Assembly (NCBI RefSeq): GCF_000711735.1
Contig: NZ_JONL01000006.1
Span: 186,001-250,000, forward strand
Direction: 5' to 3'
Length of the DNA stretch: 64,000 nt
Origin: Maridesulfovibrio frigidus DSM 17176
Lineage (GTDB): Bacteria; Desulfobacterota; Desulfovibrionia; Desulfovibrionales; Desulfovibrionaceae
A program made the translations under genes and the position numbers. The notes beneath the pieces are model-generated. The model was given only the letters and a program-made list of their open reading frames with translations. It was not told where the DNA came from and made no database searches. This document shows, piece after piece, positions 1 to 8,451 of this stretch (within the stretch, counting starts at the first letter, position 1; every line of letters starts with the position of its first letter).

Positions 1-678
1 GCCGCCGAGAATGATTCCAGCTGTAAGAAAAACCCATGAAAGGATATTCCAGTTACGACAAAATTTGACCCACGATTTTGCTTCGCCGCAAATAAAAGCA
101 GCAAGAGCAAGCATGGCAGGGCTAGTGAAACCGGCATACCCCAAGAAAAGGAGTGGCGGATGAAAAATCATGCCTGGATTTCTAAGCAGTGGATTAAGCC
201 CTCTCCCATCAAGCGGAACAGGTACTAGCTCCATAAAAGGGCTGGACCAGCAAGTGACAAGTAAAAGGAAAAACGCCTGTACGAGCATGTAAAAGAGCCA
301 GTAATATAAGCGTGTTTTTTCAGAAAATTCTTTGAAGAGGCTAAACCTTGAAAAAATAACACCCATAATGGAAATTGATAAAATCCAGAAAAGCAAAGAG
401 CCTTCAGCTCCAGCCCAAAAGGATGTAATTGTATAGAAAAGTGGCAAAGTATTATCTACATGTTCGTAGACATACATATAAGAATAATCGCGACTAAGAA
501 GAGCCACTGTCAAGATTACACTTGCGAGCGTTATAAGCCCTGCAACAACGAAATTAGACCGGTCCAATAGAACAAGCACATTGCGCCTGCCTGTCAAGAG
601 AGACAAACAAGCATACGCACCAGCACCGAGGGCGGCTAAAAGTGCAAGCAAAAGCATCAGATTGGCAACAATTTGCAT
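1..678 (-). CDS. ccmF: Cytochrome c heme lyase subunit CcmF, N-terminal part (partial)
   Basis: The reading frame is open from an ATG at 678 to the window edge and gives 226 residues, so the C-terminal part is missing. CcmF is the large integral membrane protein of the System I heme lyase, which attaches heme to apocytochromes c on the periplasmic side. The visible part has several hydrophobic helices. It carries the family segments WAGAEGSLLFW (usually WEGHEGSLLLW) and NPLLRNPGMIFHPPLLFLGY. A GGAG site precedes the ATG on the minus strand. It lies 100 bases downstream of ccmE in the same direction, which supports a ccm cluster. The identity is secure. Confidence 0.93.
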   Translation of the reverse strand, partial: MQIVANLMLLLALLAALGAGAYACLSLLTGRRNVLVLLDRSNFVVAGLITLASVILTVALLSRDYSYMYVYEHVDNTLPLFYTITSFWAGAEGSLLFWILSISIMGVIFSRFSLFKEFSEKTRLYYWLFYMLVQAFFLLLVTCWSSPFMELVPVPLDGRGLNPLLRNPGMIFHPPLLFLGYAGFTSPAMLALAAFICGEAKSWVKFCRNWNILSWVFLTAGIILGG

Positions 679-778
679 TTTATATCAACTCCATAAACGG
701 CCAGATTAATTCAAAATTTAGACATGAAAAGTCCTGCACAGATTTTAAAAACCTGGCAGGATCATTTCACAAATATCG

Positions 779-1195
779 CTAGCCTTCGCGGCTTTCCTTT
801 TCATATTTTGATGGACACTTAGTAATCAGAGAATTGGCTTTAAAGGACTTATTACCGTCCACAAATACGCCTTCAAGGATGACTTCCACGTCTGCTTTAA
901 AGGTATCAGGAACCGCCCCGCGATAACTGACACGAATAGTCTGGGAAGGATCTTTCTGATCTGCAAGATCAAAAGTAACTCCAAGTCCGCCATCAATGAT
1001 CTGAATATTCTGCGGCCCGACTTTACCAAATAGTCTTGATTGACTGAGCTGACTTTCATCCATAGCAAGAGCTTCAGACACATTCAGAAAGTATACACTA
1101 TCCTGAGAAAGTCCTGAATATATAAGCCATCCTAATCCACCCAGAAAAAGGAACAAGGCAGCAATATATACGCCCTTTCCGCTTTTTTTGGCCAT
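779..1195 (-). CDS. ccmE: Cytochrome c maturation protein CcmE, Cys-type (CxxxY) heme chaperone
   Basis: This 138-residue periplasmic heme chaperone takes heme from CcmC and passes it to CcmF. An N-terminal membrane anchor (about residues 9-27) is followed by an OB-fold domain. The start at 1195 is preferred because GGAG lies 7 bases upstream; a longer frame would begin inside the upstream gene. In the usual family a His in an HDENY context binds heme covalently. Here the segment is KCPSKY, placing Cys127 and Tyr131 in a CxxxY motif. This variant is known from Desulfovibrio and archaeal systems. The gene lies between ccmF and a CBS-domain gene, all on the minus strand. Confidence 0.93.
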   Translation of the reverse strand: MAKKSGKGVYIAALFLFLGGLGWLIYSGLSQDSVYFLNVSEALAMDESQLSQSRLFGKVGPQNIQIIDGGLGVTFDLADQKDPSQTIRVSYRGAVPDTFKADVEVILEGVFVDGNKSFKANSLITKCPSKYEKESREG

Positions 1196-1214
1196 TTTAA
1201 TTCTCCATAATATT

Positions 1215-2270
1215 TCAAACGCCAGCGCTCTTTTTATCACGCTTAACGACAAGTTCTTCACGTCTCAGGCGAGCAAGTTCACGCATATCAACGACCTGAT
1301 CGGTCTCATCCACGATCTCGCTGCCGAGTATTTCTTCCATCACATCTTCAAGAGTAACAACACCGGACATTCCTCCGTATTCATCGAGCACCACAAAAAG
1401 GTGCATGCGACTTTCAAGGAATCTTACTAGCAACTTGTCCAAGGTTATGTTCTCAAGAACAAACCTTACAGGTTTCATCAAGCTTGAAAGCTTAACGTCA
1501 TGCTGGTCATCTGCAAGCGCTTCAAAAACAAAACGCCTATAAATAACACCAACAATTTCTTCCGTATCATCACCTGCGTAAACGGGTATACGACTGTGCG
1601 GCCATGCGCTGTATTTGGCATGAGCCTCAGCAACCGTCATATCAACCGGTAGCGAAAACACGACTGTCCGGGGAGTCATAATTTGCTCAACAATCTTATC
1701 GTCCAACGATAAAATGTTAGCAATTGAGAGGGCTTCGTAAGGTTTAATAGCCCCGGATTGTCTAGTTAAGCTAACCATTGCGCTGATATCTTCTTCCGTC
1801 ACCTGAGGGCCTTTGCTCCCTCTGCTAACGAGACGGGCAAGAAAACCACAGACCCAGATTACTGGGAAAAACACCCAAACCATAATCTCGAGAGGACGCG
1901 CAAGCGCCTTCCCTAAAGTATCGCTGTAAACAACACCTAAGGTTTTGGGAAGTATTTCAGAAAATATTAAGATTATAAGAGTGAAACCAGCAACAAACCA
2001 CGGCAAAGAATCTATTCCATACACATTAGACCACGCGGCACCTGCTACAGATGCCCCGGCAGTATTTGCGACGGTATTAAGAGTAAGTATGGCTGTTATG
2101 GGTTTCTCTACATTCGAGCGAAGGTTATGCAGGATTTGTCCTGACTTATGACCTTCTTTACGAAGCCTTTCAATTCGACTCCATGGAAAAGAGTAGAATA
2201 CAGCTTCACTAATAGAACAGTAAGCAGATATTAGGGTAGCTAACCCCACGGCAAGTATTAATTCCAGCAT
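1215..2270 (-). CDS. CNNM/HlyC-type membrane protein with CBS domain pair
   Basis: The 351-residue protein has an N-terminal DUF21/CNNM transmembrane region (about residues 1-190) and then two CBS repeats (about 200-320). The second repeat contains the characteristic DEYGG...GVVTLEDVMEEILGSE segment. Relatives are often annotated as hemolysin or CorC-like, and some CNNM proteins take part in Mg2+ export. The HlyC/CorC C-terminal transporter-associated domain found in proteins of about 430 residues is absent, as the chain ends soon after CBS2. The gene ends 19 bases before ccmE and is probably cotranscribed with it. Family membership is clear, but the transported ion is not known. Confidence 0.85.
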   Translation of the reverse strand: MLELILAVGLATLISAYCSISEAVFYSFPWSRIERLRKEGHKSGQILHNLRSNVEKPITAILTLNTVANTAGASVAGAAWSNVYGIDSLPWFVAGFTLIILIFSEILPKTLGVVYSDTLGKALARPLEIMVWVFFPVIWVCGFLARLVSRGSKGPQVTEEDISAMVSLTRQSGAIKPYEALSIANILSLDDKIVEQIMTPRTVVFSLPVDMTVAEAHAKYSAWPHSRIPVYAGDDTEEIVGVIYRRFVFEALADDQHDVKLSSLMKPVRFVLENITLDKLLVRFLESRMHLFVVLDEYGGMSGVVTLEDVMEEILGSEIVDETDQVVDMRELARLRREELVVKRDKKSAGV

Positions 2271-2420
2271 TAAGTTTTTTGTTAAAGTTATAAAAAGCAG
2301 TGATCATCAACAAATCTGATGAATCTAAAGTATCAGAAGGATAATACAGACGCAACAGAAATAGAAAAAGGTAGCACCTGACCTAACCCGTTAATTGAGA
2401 AAGCATATAATCCTCTGAAC

Positions 2421-2438
2421 ACCCCAAGATATTGGGGT
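2421..2438. repeat. Short perfect hairpin ACCCCAA-GATA-TTGGGGT
   Basis: A 7-bp inverted repeat with a 4-base loop sits in the 285-base gap between two divergently oriented genes and is followed by an AT-rich stretch. It could be an operator or part of a 5' leader. There is no coding sequence just upstream for it to terminate. Confidence 0.4.
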
Positions 2439-2555
2439 ATTATTCTTATATAAAATACAATTTTCCGGATATGCCTATAATTAAGAATCAGCATAATAAA
2501 ACGACTTAAAAATTTACATTGACCTTTTACACTTCACAACTAAAATAGCGCGATA

Positions 2556-3560
2556 ATGAATCTTAACGAAACACAGCATAAAATAATTTTCAGGCTTAGT
2601 GCTCTCGGCGACCTTGTTCTGACTACCGGTATCATGGAATTCTGGGCAGAAAAGTATGGCTGGACCTTCACTGTTATTACGAAAAAGCAATACTCCGCAC
2701 CTCTTGAGAACAATCCACATATAACCGAGATTATCTCGCTCGAGAAAGATGACCTCGGAGATATTGCCTGGATAGTTAAAGCTGGTGAGATTGCAATGCG
2801 TTACGCAGGTTGTGAATTAATCGATCTGCACTCAACCTTGCGCTCGAGAATTCTTGCAATGCGCTGGCGCGGTCCAGTATCGCGCTATAAAAAATTCAGC
2901 ATTGAACGCAGGCTGTTTAAATTGACCCGCTCAGAATCGCTCGAGAAGAAGCTTGAAAACACGCGGGTCACGGTCCGCTATGCATCCGCGATCGAAAAAG
3001 AACTGCCCGAATCTAAAGAGCTTATCCCTCGCATTTATCTAACTGATGCAGAAAAATCAGAAGCTTCATCACTAATGAAAGATCAATATTTGGATAAAAA
3101 ATTTATCGCGCTCCACCCTTACGCGACACATCCAGACAAATCATGGCCTCGTGTCTACTGGCTGGACCTTATCAAAAAGCTAGATGAAAAAAATATTCAG
3201 TGGGCCGTTATAGGCAAGGATGAATTCAATCTTGATGTGGCAAAACCTGAATGGAATTTCACTAACAAGCTATCACTCAGACAAACCTGCGCCCTGCTGC
3301 GCGAGGCAAAATTTCTAGTAACTGGTGATTCGGGACCAATGCACCTTTCCTCAGGTGTCGAAACGCCTGTCATCGCCATGTTCGGACCGACTTCAAAGGC
3401 GTGGGGGTTTTATCCCGCTGGTGAAAAGGACATAATACTTGAATCAGATATGGATTGCCGCCCCTGCTCACTCCACGGGAAAAGCAATTGCGAAAAGAAT
3501 CAGGAATGTTTGAAAAAGATAAAAACTGAAGATGTAATGCGGGGAATATTAAACGGGTAG
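2556..3560 (+). CDS. Glycosyltransferase family 9 (ADP-heptose:LPS heptosyltransferase-like)
   Basis: The 334-residue protein begins with the GT9 pattern FRLSALGDLVLTTG. Near the C-terminus it has the donor-site segment TGDSGPMHLSSGVETPVIAMFGPT, followed by a Cys-rich tail (CRPCSLHGKSNC) common in heptosyltransferases. Such enzymes add heptose to the lipopolysaccharide inner core at the cytoplasmic face. The ATG at 2556 has no strong Shine-Dalgarno sequence, but the fold begins immediately after it, so the start is credible. No other LPS genes are adjacent, so donor and acceptor cannot be assigned. The gene converges on nadD with a 28-base gap. Confidence 0.85.
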   Translation: MNLNETQHKIIFRLSALGDLVLTTGIMEFWAEKYGWTFTVITKKQYSAPLENNPHITEIISLEKDDLGDIAWIVKAGEIAMRYAGCELIDLHSTLRSRILAMRWRGPVSRYKKFSIERRLFKLTRSESLEKKLENTRVTVRYASAIEKELPESKELIPRIYLTDAEKSEASSLMKDQYLDKKFIALHPYATHPDKSWPRVYWLDLIKKLDEKNIQWAVIGKDEFNLDVAKPEWNFTNKLSLRQTCALLREAKFLVTGDSGPMHLSSGVETPVIAMFGPTSKAWGFYPAGEKDIILESDMDCRPCSLHGKSNCEKNQECLKKIKTEDVMRGILNG

Positions 3561-3588
3561 CGAAAAAACAGGTACATACTCAGCCTGA

Positions 3589-4239
3589 TTAAAGCCAATA
3601 ATTCTTAAGTTCTTCTTCATGATTTTTGATAAAGGCGGCGACAGCGGCAGGAACATCAGAAGTAATATCTTTCCCTGCTTCCCACGTTTCGCGAACGAGT
3701 GTAGAGCTGATTCTGAAATCGAAATCGTCGATTATGTAAATTGATTTACCGCCCTTAATTTTCCATTCATTTTCAGAAATATTTTCAATACCTTCAAAAA
3801 TGGCACCGAGCTGAGATCTCATATCTCCATCCTCTGCTTTAGGACGGCTGACAGCTATAATATTTGCAAGAAGTGGAATCTGCTCCCAGTCTTTCCAGTC
3901 GGCAAGAGAAATAAGAGCATCCTGCCCCATAATAAAAAACAGCTCGTCATCAGGATAACGTTTTGCGGCCTCAGTCAGAGTGTGTACGGTATAAGTCGGA
4001 CCATCGGCAACCATGTCTATATCGCTGACCCCAAGTTCTTCAAAACCGTCTATCGCCTTATGAAGCATTTCGAAACGAAGCTCAGCGGGCAGCATGGTTC
4101 CGCGTTGTTTATGGTAAGGATTCCCCGCGGGAACAAACAGCACAAGATCTAGCCCTAGTCGTTTCACCACACCGGATGCAACATCCATGTGAGTATTGTG
4201 AACAGGATTAAAACTACCGCCGAACAACCCTATTTTCAT
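3589..4239 (-). CDS. nadD: Nicotinate-nucleotide adenylyltransferase NadD
   Basis: NadD converts nicotinate mononucleotide and ATP to deamido-NAD in NAD synthesis. The 216-residue protein has the N-terminal nucleotidyltransferase segment GLFGGSFNPVH and the C-terminal ISSTLVRE signature. The usual HxGH motif reads HNTH here, with Thr in place of Gly. AAGGA lies 8 bases before the ATG. Upstream on the same strand, 123 bases away, is proA, a pairing common in bacteria, and the two are probably cotranscribed. Confidence 0.92.
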   Translation of the reverse strand: MKIGLFGGSFNPVHNTHMDVASGVVKRLGLDLVLFVPAGNPYHKQRGTMLPAELRFEMLHKAIDGFEELGVSDIDMVADGPTYTVHTLTEAAKRYPDDELFFIMGQDALISLADWKDWEQIPLLANIIAVSRPKAEDGDMRSQLGAIFEGIENISENEWKIKGGKSIYIIDDFDFRISSTLVRETWEAGKDITSDVPAAVAAFIKNHEEELKNYWL

Positions 4240-4362
4240 AAATTACATCCTTAGAAAAAAATCCCAGCAAGCGCAAAAAGTCTCACCGGGATTTAATATC
4301 TTAATCAATTTTAACCGACAAATCGGTTTGCGAAAGAATCATCACTTTAACGACAGTACGAT

Positions 4363-5619
4363 CTAATTTCTTACTTCCCAATTACCAAGAGAAACAAATT
4401 TAGTACTTGTCAGCTCTGTCGCGCCCATTGGTCCATATGAATGAAGCTTTGATGTAGATATGCCTATCTCAGCACCAAGTCCAAGCTGACCGCCATCATT
4501 GAATCTTGTGGAGCAGTTCACTCCGACCATAGAAGCATCGACTTCGCGCACAAAACGCATGGCGCGTTCATGGTCTTTAGTCAAAATAACTTCAGTATGG
4601 TTTGATCCGTAACGGGCCATATAGTCCTGAGCTTCATCCTGACTTGAAACAACCTTCACGGTAAGAATCAAATCAAGAAACTCATATCCATAATCATCAA
4701 TGGTAGCAGCTATGGCACTCTTTCCAAGCAAAGACATGGAGCGAGGACACGCCCTGAACTGAACAGTCGGCCCTAGGATAGTTGCCATGGCAGGCAGAAA
4801 ATCTTTTGCAATATCTTCGTGAACCAGCACACCCTCAAGAGCGTTACAAACTCCGGGCTTCTGAGTCTTGGAATTCTTTACGACATCAACAGCCTTTGCA
4901 ACATCAGCATATTTATCAACGAAAATATGACATACACCTTTGTAATGTTTGAGAACAGGCATGGTAGCCTGATCAACAACAGCGCGAATAAGCCCTTCTC
5001 CGCCACGCGGAATGACAACATCAATATATTCATCAAGTTTAAGCAATGCGCTAACAGCCTCGCGATCTGTAACTGCAACAACCTGAGCCGCCGCTGAAGG
5101 CAGATTCTGGCTTTCAAGAGCTTTATGTATGAGAGACGCTAGCGCCAAATTAGAATGAATCGCTTCTGAACCGCCCCTGAGAATAATTGAGTTACCTGCT
5201 TTCATACAAAGCACAGCGGCATCAACAGTTACATTAGGACGAGATTCGAAAATCATCATAATAACGCCGAGCGGAATTCTCATTTTACCAACTAAAATAC
5301 CGTTGGGACGTCTTTCCATCTTCTCAATTTCGCCGACAGGATCAGTCTGCGCTGCAACTTCGTTACATCCCTGAATCATATAATTAAGGACTGCAGGAGA
5401 AATTTCAAGGCGCTGCATACGAGCGCTATCTAAGCCGCGCGCTTTGGCGGCATCTAAATCTTTACGATTTTCCGCAAAGATGAATTCTTTTTCCTCATCT
5501 AACAAAGAAGCAAGTTTTAATATAACGCCGTTTCTTGTAGAGCCATCCGCGCATGAAATTTTGCGCGCTGCCTTTTTAGCCTTAGTGGCTACTTCTTTCA
5601 TATCTTCTGACAAACTCAT
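4363..5619 (-). CDS. proA: Gamma-glutamyl phosphate reductase (glutamate-5-semialdehyde dehydrogenase)
   Basis: ProA reduces gamma-glutamyl phosphate to glutamate semialdehyde with NADPH, the second step of proline synthesis. At 418 residues it matches the family length. It has the catalytic Cys in KPGVCNALE, the segment FESRPNVTVDAAVL and the C-terminal NCSTRFNDGGQLGLGAEIGI. AAGGTGA precedes the ATG at a good distance. No proB is visible in the window. The gene is the likely head of a proA-nadD unit, divergent from the TPR-like gene. Confidence 0.97.
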   Translation of the reverse strand: MSLSEDMKEVATKAKKAARKISCADGSTRNGVILKLASLLDEEKEFIFAENRKDLDAAKARGLDSARMQRLEISPAVLNYMIQGCNEVAAQTDPVGEIEKMERRPNGILVGKMRIPLGVIMMIFESRPNVTVDAAVLCMKAGNSIILRGGSEAIHSNLALASLIHKALESQNLPSAAAQVVAVTDREAVSALLKLDEYIDVVIPRGGEGLIRAVVDQATMPVLKHYKGVCHIFVDKYADVAKAVDVVKNSKTQKPGVCNALEGVLVHEDIAKDFLPAMATILGPTVQFRACPRSMSLLGKSAIAATIDDYGYEFLDLILTVKVVSSQDEAQDYMARYGSNHTEVILTKDHERAMRFVREVDASMVGVNCSTRFNDGGQLGLGAEIGISTSKLHSYGPMGATELTSTKFVSLGNWEVRN

Positions 5620-5934
5620 TTTAAATCACCTTCATTCAATATATATTTGCTAAAATTGCTTATTATCCACTAATTGATCAATTTGGCTACTAAGGATATT
5701 GCAAAAAAGTCAACTACCAATTACCTATGTATTGCTTTTTTGGGCATATACACTGTGAAATATACATAATATTTTTTCCTTTTTTTGTAATCTTTTTCAG
5801 GCACTTTAAAATTTTATCTATTTTTACAGCACCTTAACTTTAAAATTCGCTTTTGACCTTTTTGTCAGACTACTTTATAAAGCGCACTTAACTTTGTGCA
5901 AAATCCATCAATATCTTGGAGGCTCTTCTTTAAT
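5620..5934. other. Divergent intergenic region proA / TPR-like gene
   Basis: This 315-base AT-rich gap separates two divergent units. It holds a good rightward promoter at 5853-5881 and a GGAGG site at 5918-5922. No convincing leftward promoter for proA was recognised, and no open reading frame with coding character was seen. Confidence 0.6.
5853..5881 (+). promoter_or_regulatory. Sigma-70-type promoter for the TPR-like gene and iorAB
   Basis: A TTGACC hexamer (5853-5858) and a TATAAA hexamer (5876-5881) are separated by exactly 17 bases. Transcription would begin near 5888, about 47 bases before the ATG at 5935. Confidence 0.65.
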
Positions 5935-6588
5935 ATGGAAGATAACAAACAGACCACACACGACATTCTAGACCAGGTGCAGGAAGCTGCCCCCGAAAGC
6001 ATTCACCCTCTTCTCGACTTTCTCATTTCTAATGGAAAGATGATCTTGATTGGGATTGTAGCAATTCTTGTAATTGCAGCTGGGGCATCAGGTTACCAGT
6101 ACATGCAGCAACAGAAAGAATTAAAAGCTCAAAGTGAACTGGGAGCAATTTTAATCAAGTATAGCGGCACTAAAAAGGCCGAAGAACTTGCGACATTCTT
6201 AGTTACTGCTCCTGCTGAGATGAAACCAGCTGTGGAATTGGCTCTTGCCAAAGCATGGATGGATGATTCTAAATTTATGAAGGCAGAAGCTGTCTGGGCT
6301 GAAATTGCAAAAGGCAACGATGCTATGGCTCCTGTTGCATCTATCGGTCAGGCAAAATGTCTTATTCTTGCTGACAAACCAAAAGAAGCTGTAAAAATCT
6401 TACAAGCACTCAAAAACACTTCCGGTGACACTTTTGGAAGTACCATTGACAGATTACTTGCTCAGGCTGCTGACAAATCTGGCAATACCCAACTTGCAAT
6501 ACAGGCTTACCAGGGTTTGCTAAGCAACAATCCTGCACAGAAGCTCTATTTCGAGAGCAGAATCAAAGAACTTAAGGCTAAGCTTTAA
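5935..6588 (+). CDS. Membrane-anchored tetratricopeptide-like protein (YfgM-like)
   Basis: The 217-residue protein has a short cytoplasmic N-terminus, one hydrophobic helix (about residues 33-55) and a periplasmic helical-repeat domain rich in Ala and Lys. This layout resembles the YfgM/TPR_21 family, which contacts the SecYEG translocon and periplasmic chaperones. The ATG at 5935 is chosen because GGAGG (5918-5922) precedes it; an in-frame ATG at 5896 is less likely. The gene ends 18 bases before iorA, so the two are probably cotranscribed although no functional link is obvious. The specific role is uncertain. Confidence 0.75.
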   Translation: MEDNKQTTHDILDQVQEAAPESIHPLLDFLISNGKMILIGIVAILVIAAGASGYQYMQQQKELKAQSELGAILIKYSGTKKAEELATFLVTAPAEMKPAVELALAKAWMDDSKFMKAEAVWAEIAKGNDAMAPVASIGQAKCLILADKPKEAVKILQALKNTSGDTFGSTIDRLLAQAADKSGNTQLAIQAYQGLLSNNPAQKLYFESRIKELKAKL

Positions 6589-6606
6589 TAATTAAGGGGC
6601 GCATTA

Positions 6607-8451
6607 ATGGCTCAACCACTTCTCGCAGATAATCCAGGCCTGAAAAAGCTGCTGCTCGGCAATGAAGCTATTGTCAGAGGAGCACTCGAGGCTGGAGTTC
6701 AGGTTGTGACTTGTTATCCGGGTACACCTTCATCGGAAGTACCTGATACGTTCTTTCGTCTTTCCAAAGAGGGTGACTTTTCATTTGAATATTCAGTAAA
6801 TGAAAAAGTCGCACTCGAAGTTGGAGGCGGAGCAACTCTTGCCGGAGCTATGACTCTGACAACCATGAAGCACGTTGGAGTCAATGTAGCGGCAGATCCG
6901 CTCATGACCCTCGCTTACATTGGTACCCCCGGTGGCCTGGTTCTGCTTTCCGCAGACGATCCGGGCTGTCATTCAAGTCAGAATGAACAGGACAACCGCT
7001 ACTACGCACGCTTAGCAGGAATGCCCTGTTTTGAGCCATCCTCTGCGCAGGAAGCAAAAGACATGACTCGCGACGCTCTTAATATGTCTCGCGAAACGTC
7101 TACTCCTATTCTGCTCAGAACAACCACAAGAGTTAACCACCTGCGCGGACCAGTAGAATTCGGCCCTATCGCAAAGCTTGCTCCTGCGGCTGGATTCAAG
7201 AAGAATCCATCTAAATTTGTTCCGATTCCTGCATTTGCCCGCCCAATGCATGTTGCCCTGCTCAAGAAGCTGGAAGAACTGCGCGAGCTTGCTGAGAAAT
7301 CAGAATACAATAAAGTTACTGGAAACGGTAAAGTAGGTATCGTCGCAGCAGGAATATGTAGAGCATATCTAAGTGATGCGCTTGCAGATTCAGGCTTAGC
7401 AGATAAATTCAAAGTTCTTGAACTTGGATTCTCTTACCCGCTACCTGAAAAGCTGGTTACTGACTTTATTTCATCTGTCGATAAAGTTCTCATCATTGAA
7501 GAACTTGAGCCATTCATTGAAAATGAAATTAGGATTCTAGCTCAGAAGAATTCTATTACGATTGAAGTAATTGGCAAAGATAATGTAAATCTGCCCCTGA
7601 ACGGAGAGTACTCCACAGGTAATGTTTCTGCAGTGATGCATGAAGTTCTGGGACTGAAACAAGATAAAGTTACACTTTGCGAAGCTGAAGAAGGTCTACC
7701 AATGAGACCTCCGAACCTTTGTGCAGGTTGCCCTCACCGTGCGGCGTACTATGCAGCTAAAAAGGTATTCGGACCTGACGCTATATGCTCATCTGATATC
7801 GGGTGTTACACACTTGGAATTCTGCCTCCGCTTAATGCTGCAGACTTTCTGCTTTGCATGGGATCTTCCATTTCCGCAGGATCTGGGATTTCTAAAGCAG
7901 CAGGACAGACAACACTTGGATTCATCGGCGATTCTACATTCTTCCACTCCGGTATCACCGGACTAGTTAATGCGGTATTCAACCAGCATGACATCCTGCT
8001 CGTTATCCTTGATAACAGCACAACTGCCATGACAGGTCACCAGCCTAATCCCGGTGTTGAAACAACACTTATCGGCTCTAATCCAGCTCAGGTAAGCATT
8101 GAAGCAATCGTTAAAGGTTGCGGCGTAAATGATGTTCGCACTGTAAGCCCTCTGAATCAGAAGGCTATGACTAAGGCTCTTGAAGAACTTAAAGCTATTA
8201 AGGGCGTAAGAGTCTTGATTGCTAAAGATCCTTGCCCGCTGTTTGCAAAAAGAGCGCTCGGCAAGAAGCCCGGTCAGACTGCATACGTTGCCAACCAGAG
8301 CGACGATGTTATCCGCTGTATGGAAGAAATTGCATGTCCTGCATTTGAAAAATGTGAGGACGGCGTCAAGATTAATGAAATCCTTTGTTCCGGATGCATG
8401 CTCTGCCTGCAACTGACCAAAGACATTAAAGCCAGAAAGAGGAGCAGCTAA
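6607..8451 (+). CDS. iorA: Indolepyruvate ferredoxin oxidoreductase, alpha subunit
   Basis: IorA carries the thiamine diphosphate and C-terminal iron-sulfur parts of the enzyme that converts aryl pyruvates to aryl-acetyl-CoA and reduces ferredoxin. The 614-residue chain has the N-terminal pyrimidine-binding domain (LLLGNEAIVRGALEAGV, CYPGTPSSEV). It also has the LCAGCPHRA segment and a TPP-binding domain with GDSTFFHSGITGL. The C-terminal ferredoxin-like tail is incomplete: only RCMEEIACP remains of the first CxxCxxCx(n)CP motif, and the second reads CSGCMLCLQLTK with no fourth Cys. AGGGG precedes the start. The stop overlaps the iorB start as TAATG. Confidence 0.94.
   Translation: MAQPLLADNPGLKKLLLGNEAIVRGALEAGVQVVTCYPGTPSSEVPDTFFRLSKEGDFSFEYSVNEKVALEVGGGATLAGAMTLTTMKHVGVNVAADPLMTLAYIGTPGGLVLLSADDPGCHSSQNEQDNRYYARLAGMPCFEPSSAQEAKDMTRDALNMSRETSTPILLRTTTRVNHLRGPVEFGPIAKLAPAAGFKKNPSKFVPIPAFARPMHVALLKKLEELRELAEKSEYNKVTGNGKVGIVAAGICRAYLSDALADSGLADKFKVLELGFSYPLPEKLVTDFISSVDKVLIIEELEPFIENEIRILAQKNSITIEVIGKDNVNLPLNGEYSTGNVSAVMHEVLGLKQDKVTLCEAEEGLPMRPPNLCAGCPHRAAYYAAKKVFGPDAICSSDIGCYTLGILPPLNAADFLLCMGSSISAGSGISKAAGQTTLGFIGDSTFFHSGITGLVNAVFNQHDILLVILDNSTTAMTGHQPNPGVETTLIGSNPAQVSIEAIVKGCGVNDVRTVSPLNQKAMTKALEELKAIKGVRVLIAKDPCPLFAKRALGKKPGQTAYVANQSDDVIRCMEEIACPAFEKCEDGVKINEILCSGCMLCLQLTKDIKARKRSS

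Noticed and set aside
4819-5097. 92-residue open frame opposite proA
   Set aside because: It lies wholly antisense to a conserved gene, has no ribosome binding site or recognisable motif, and is typical of shadow frames.
6714-7412. Several long open frames on the minus strand opposite iorA
   Set aside because: They are composition shadows of a strongly conserved coding sequence and show no protein-like motifs.
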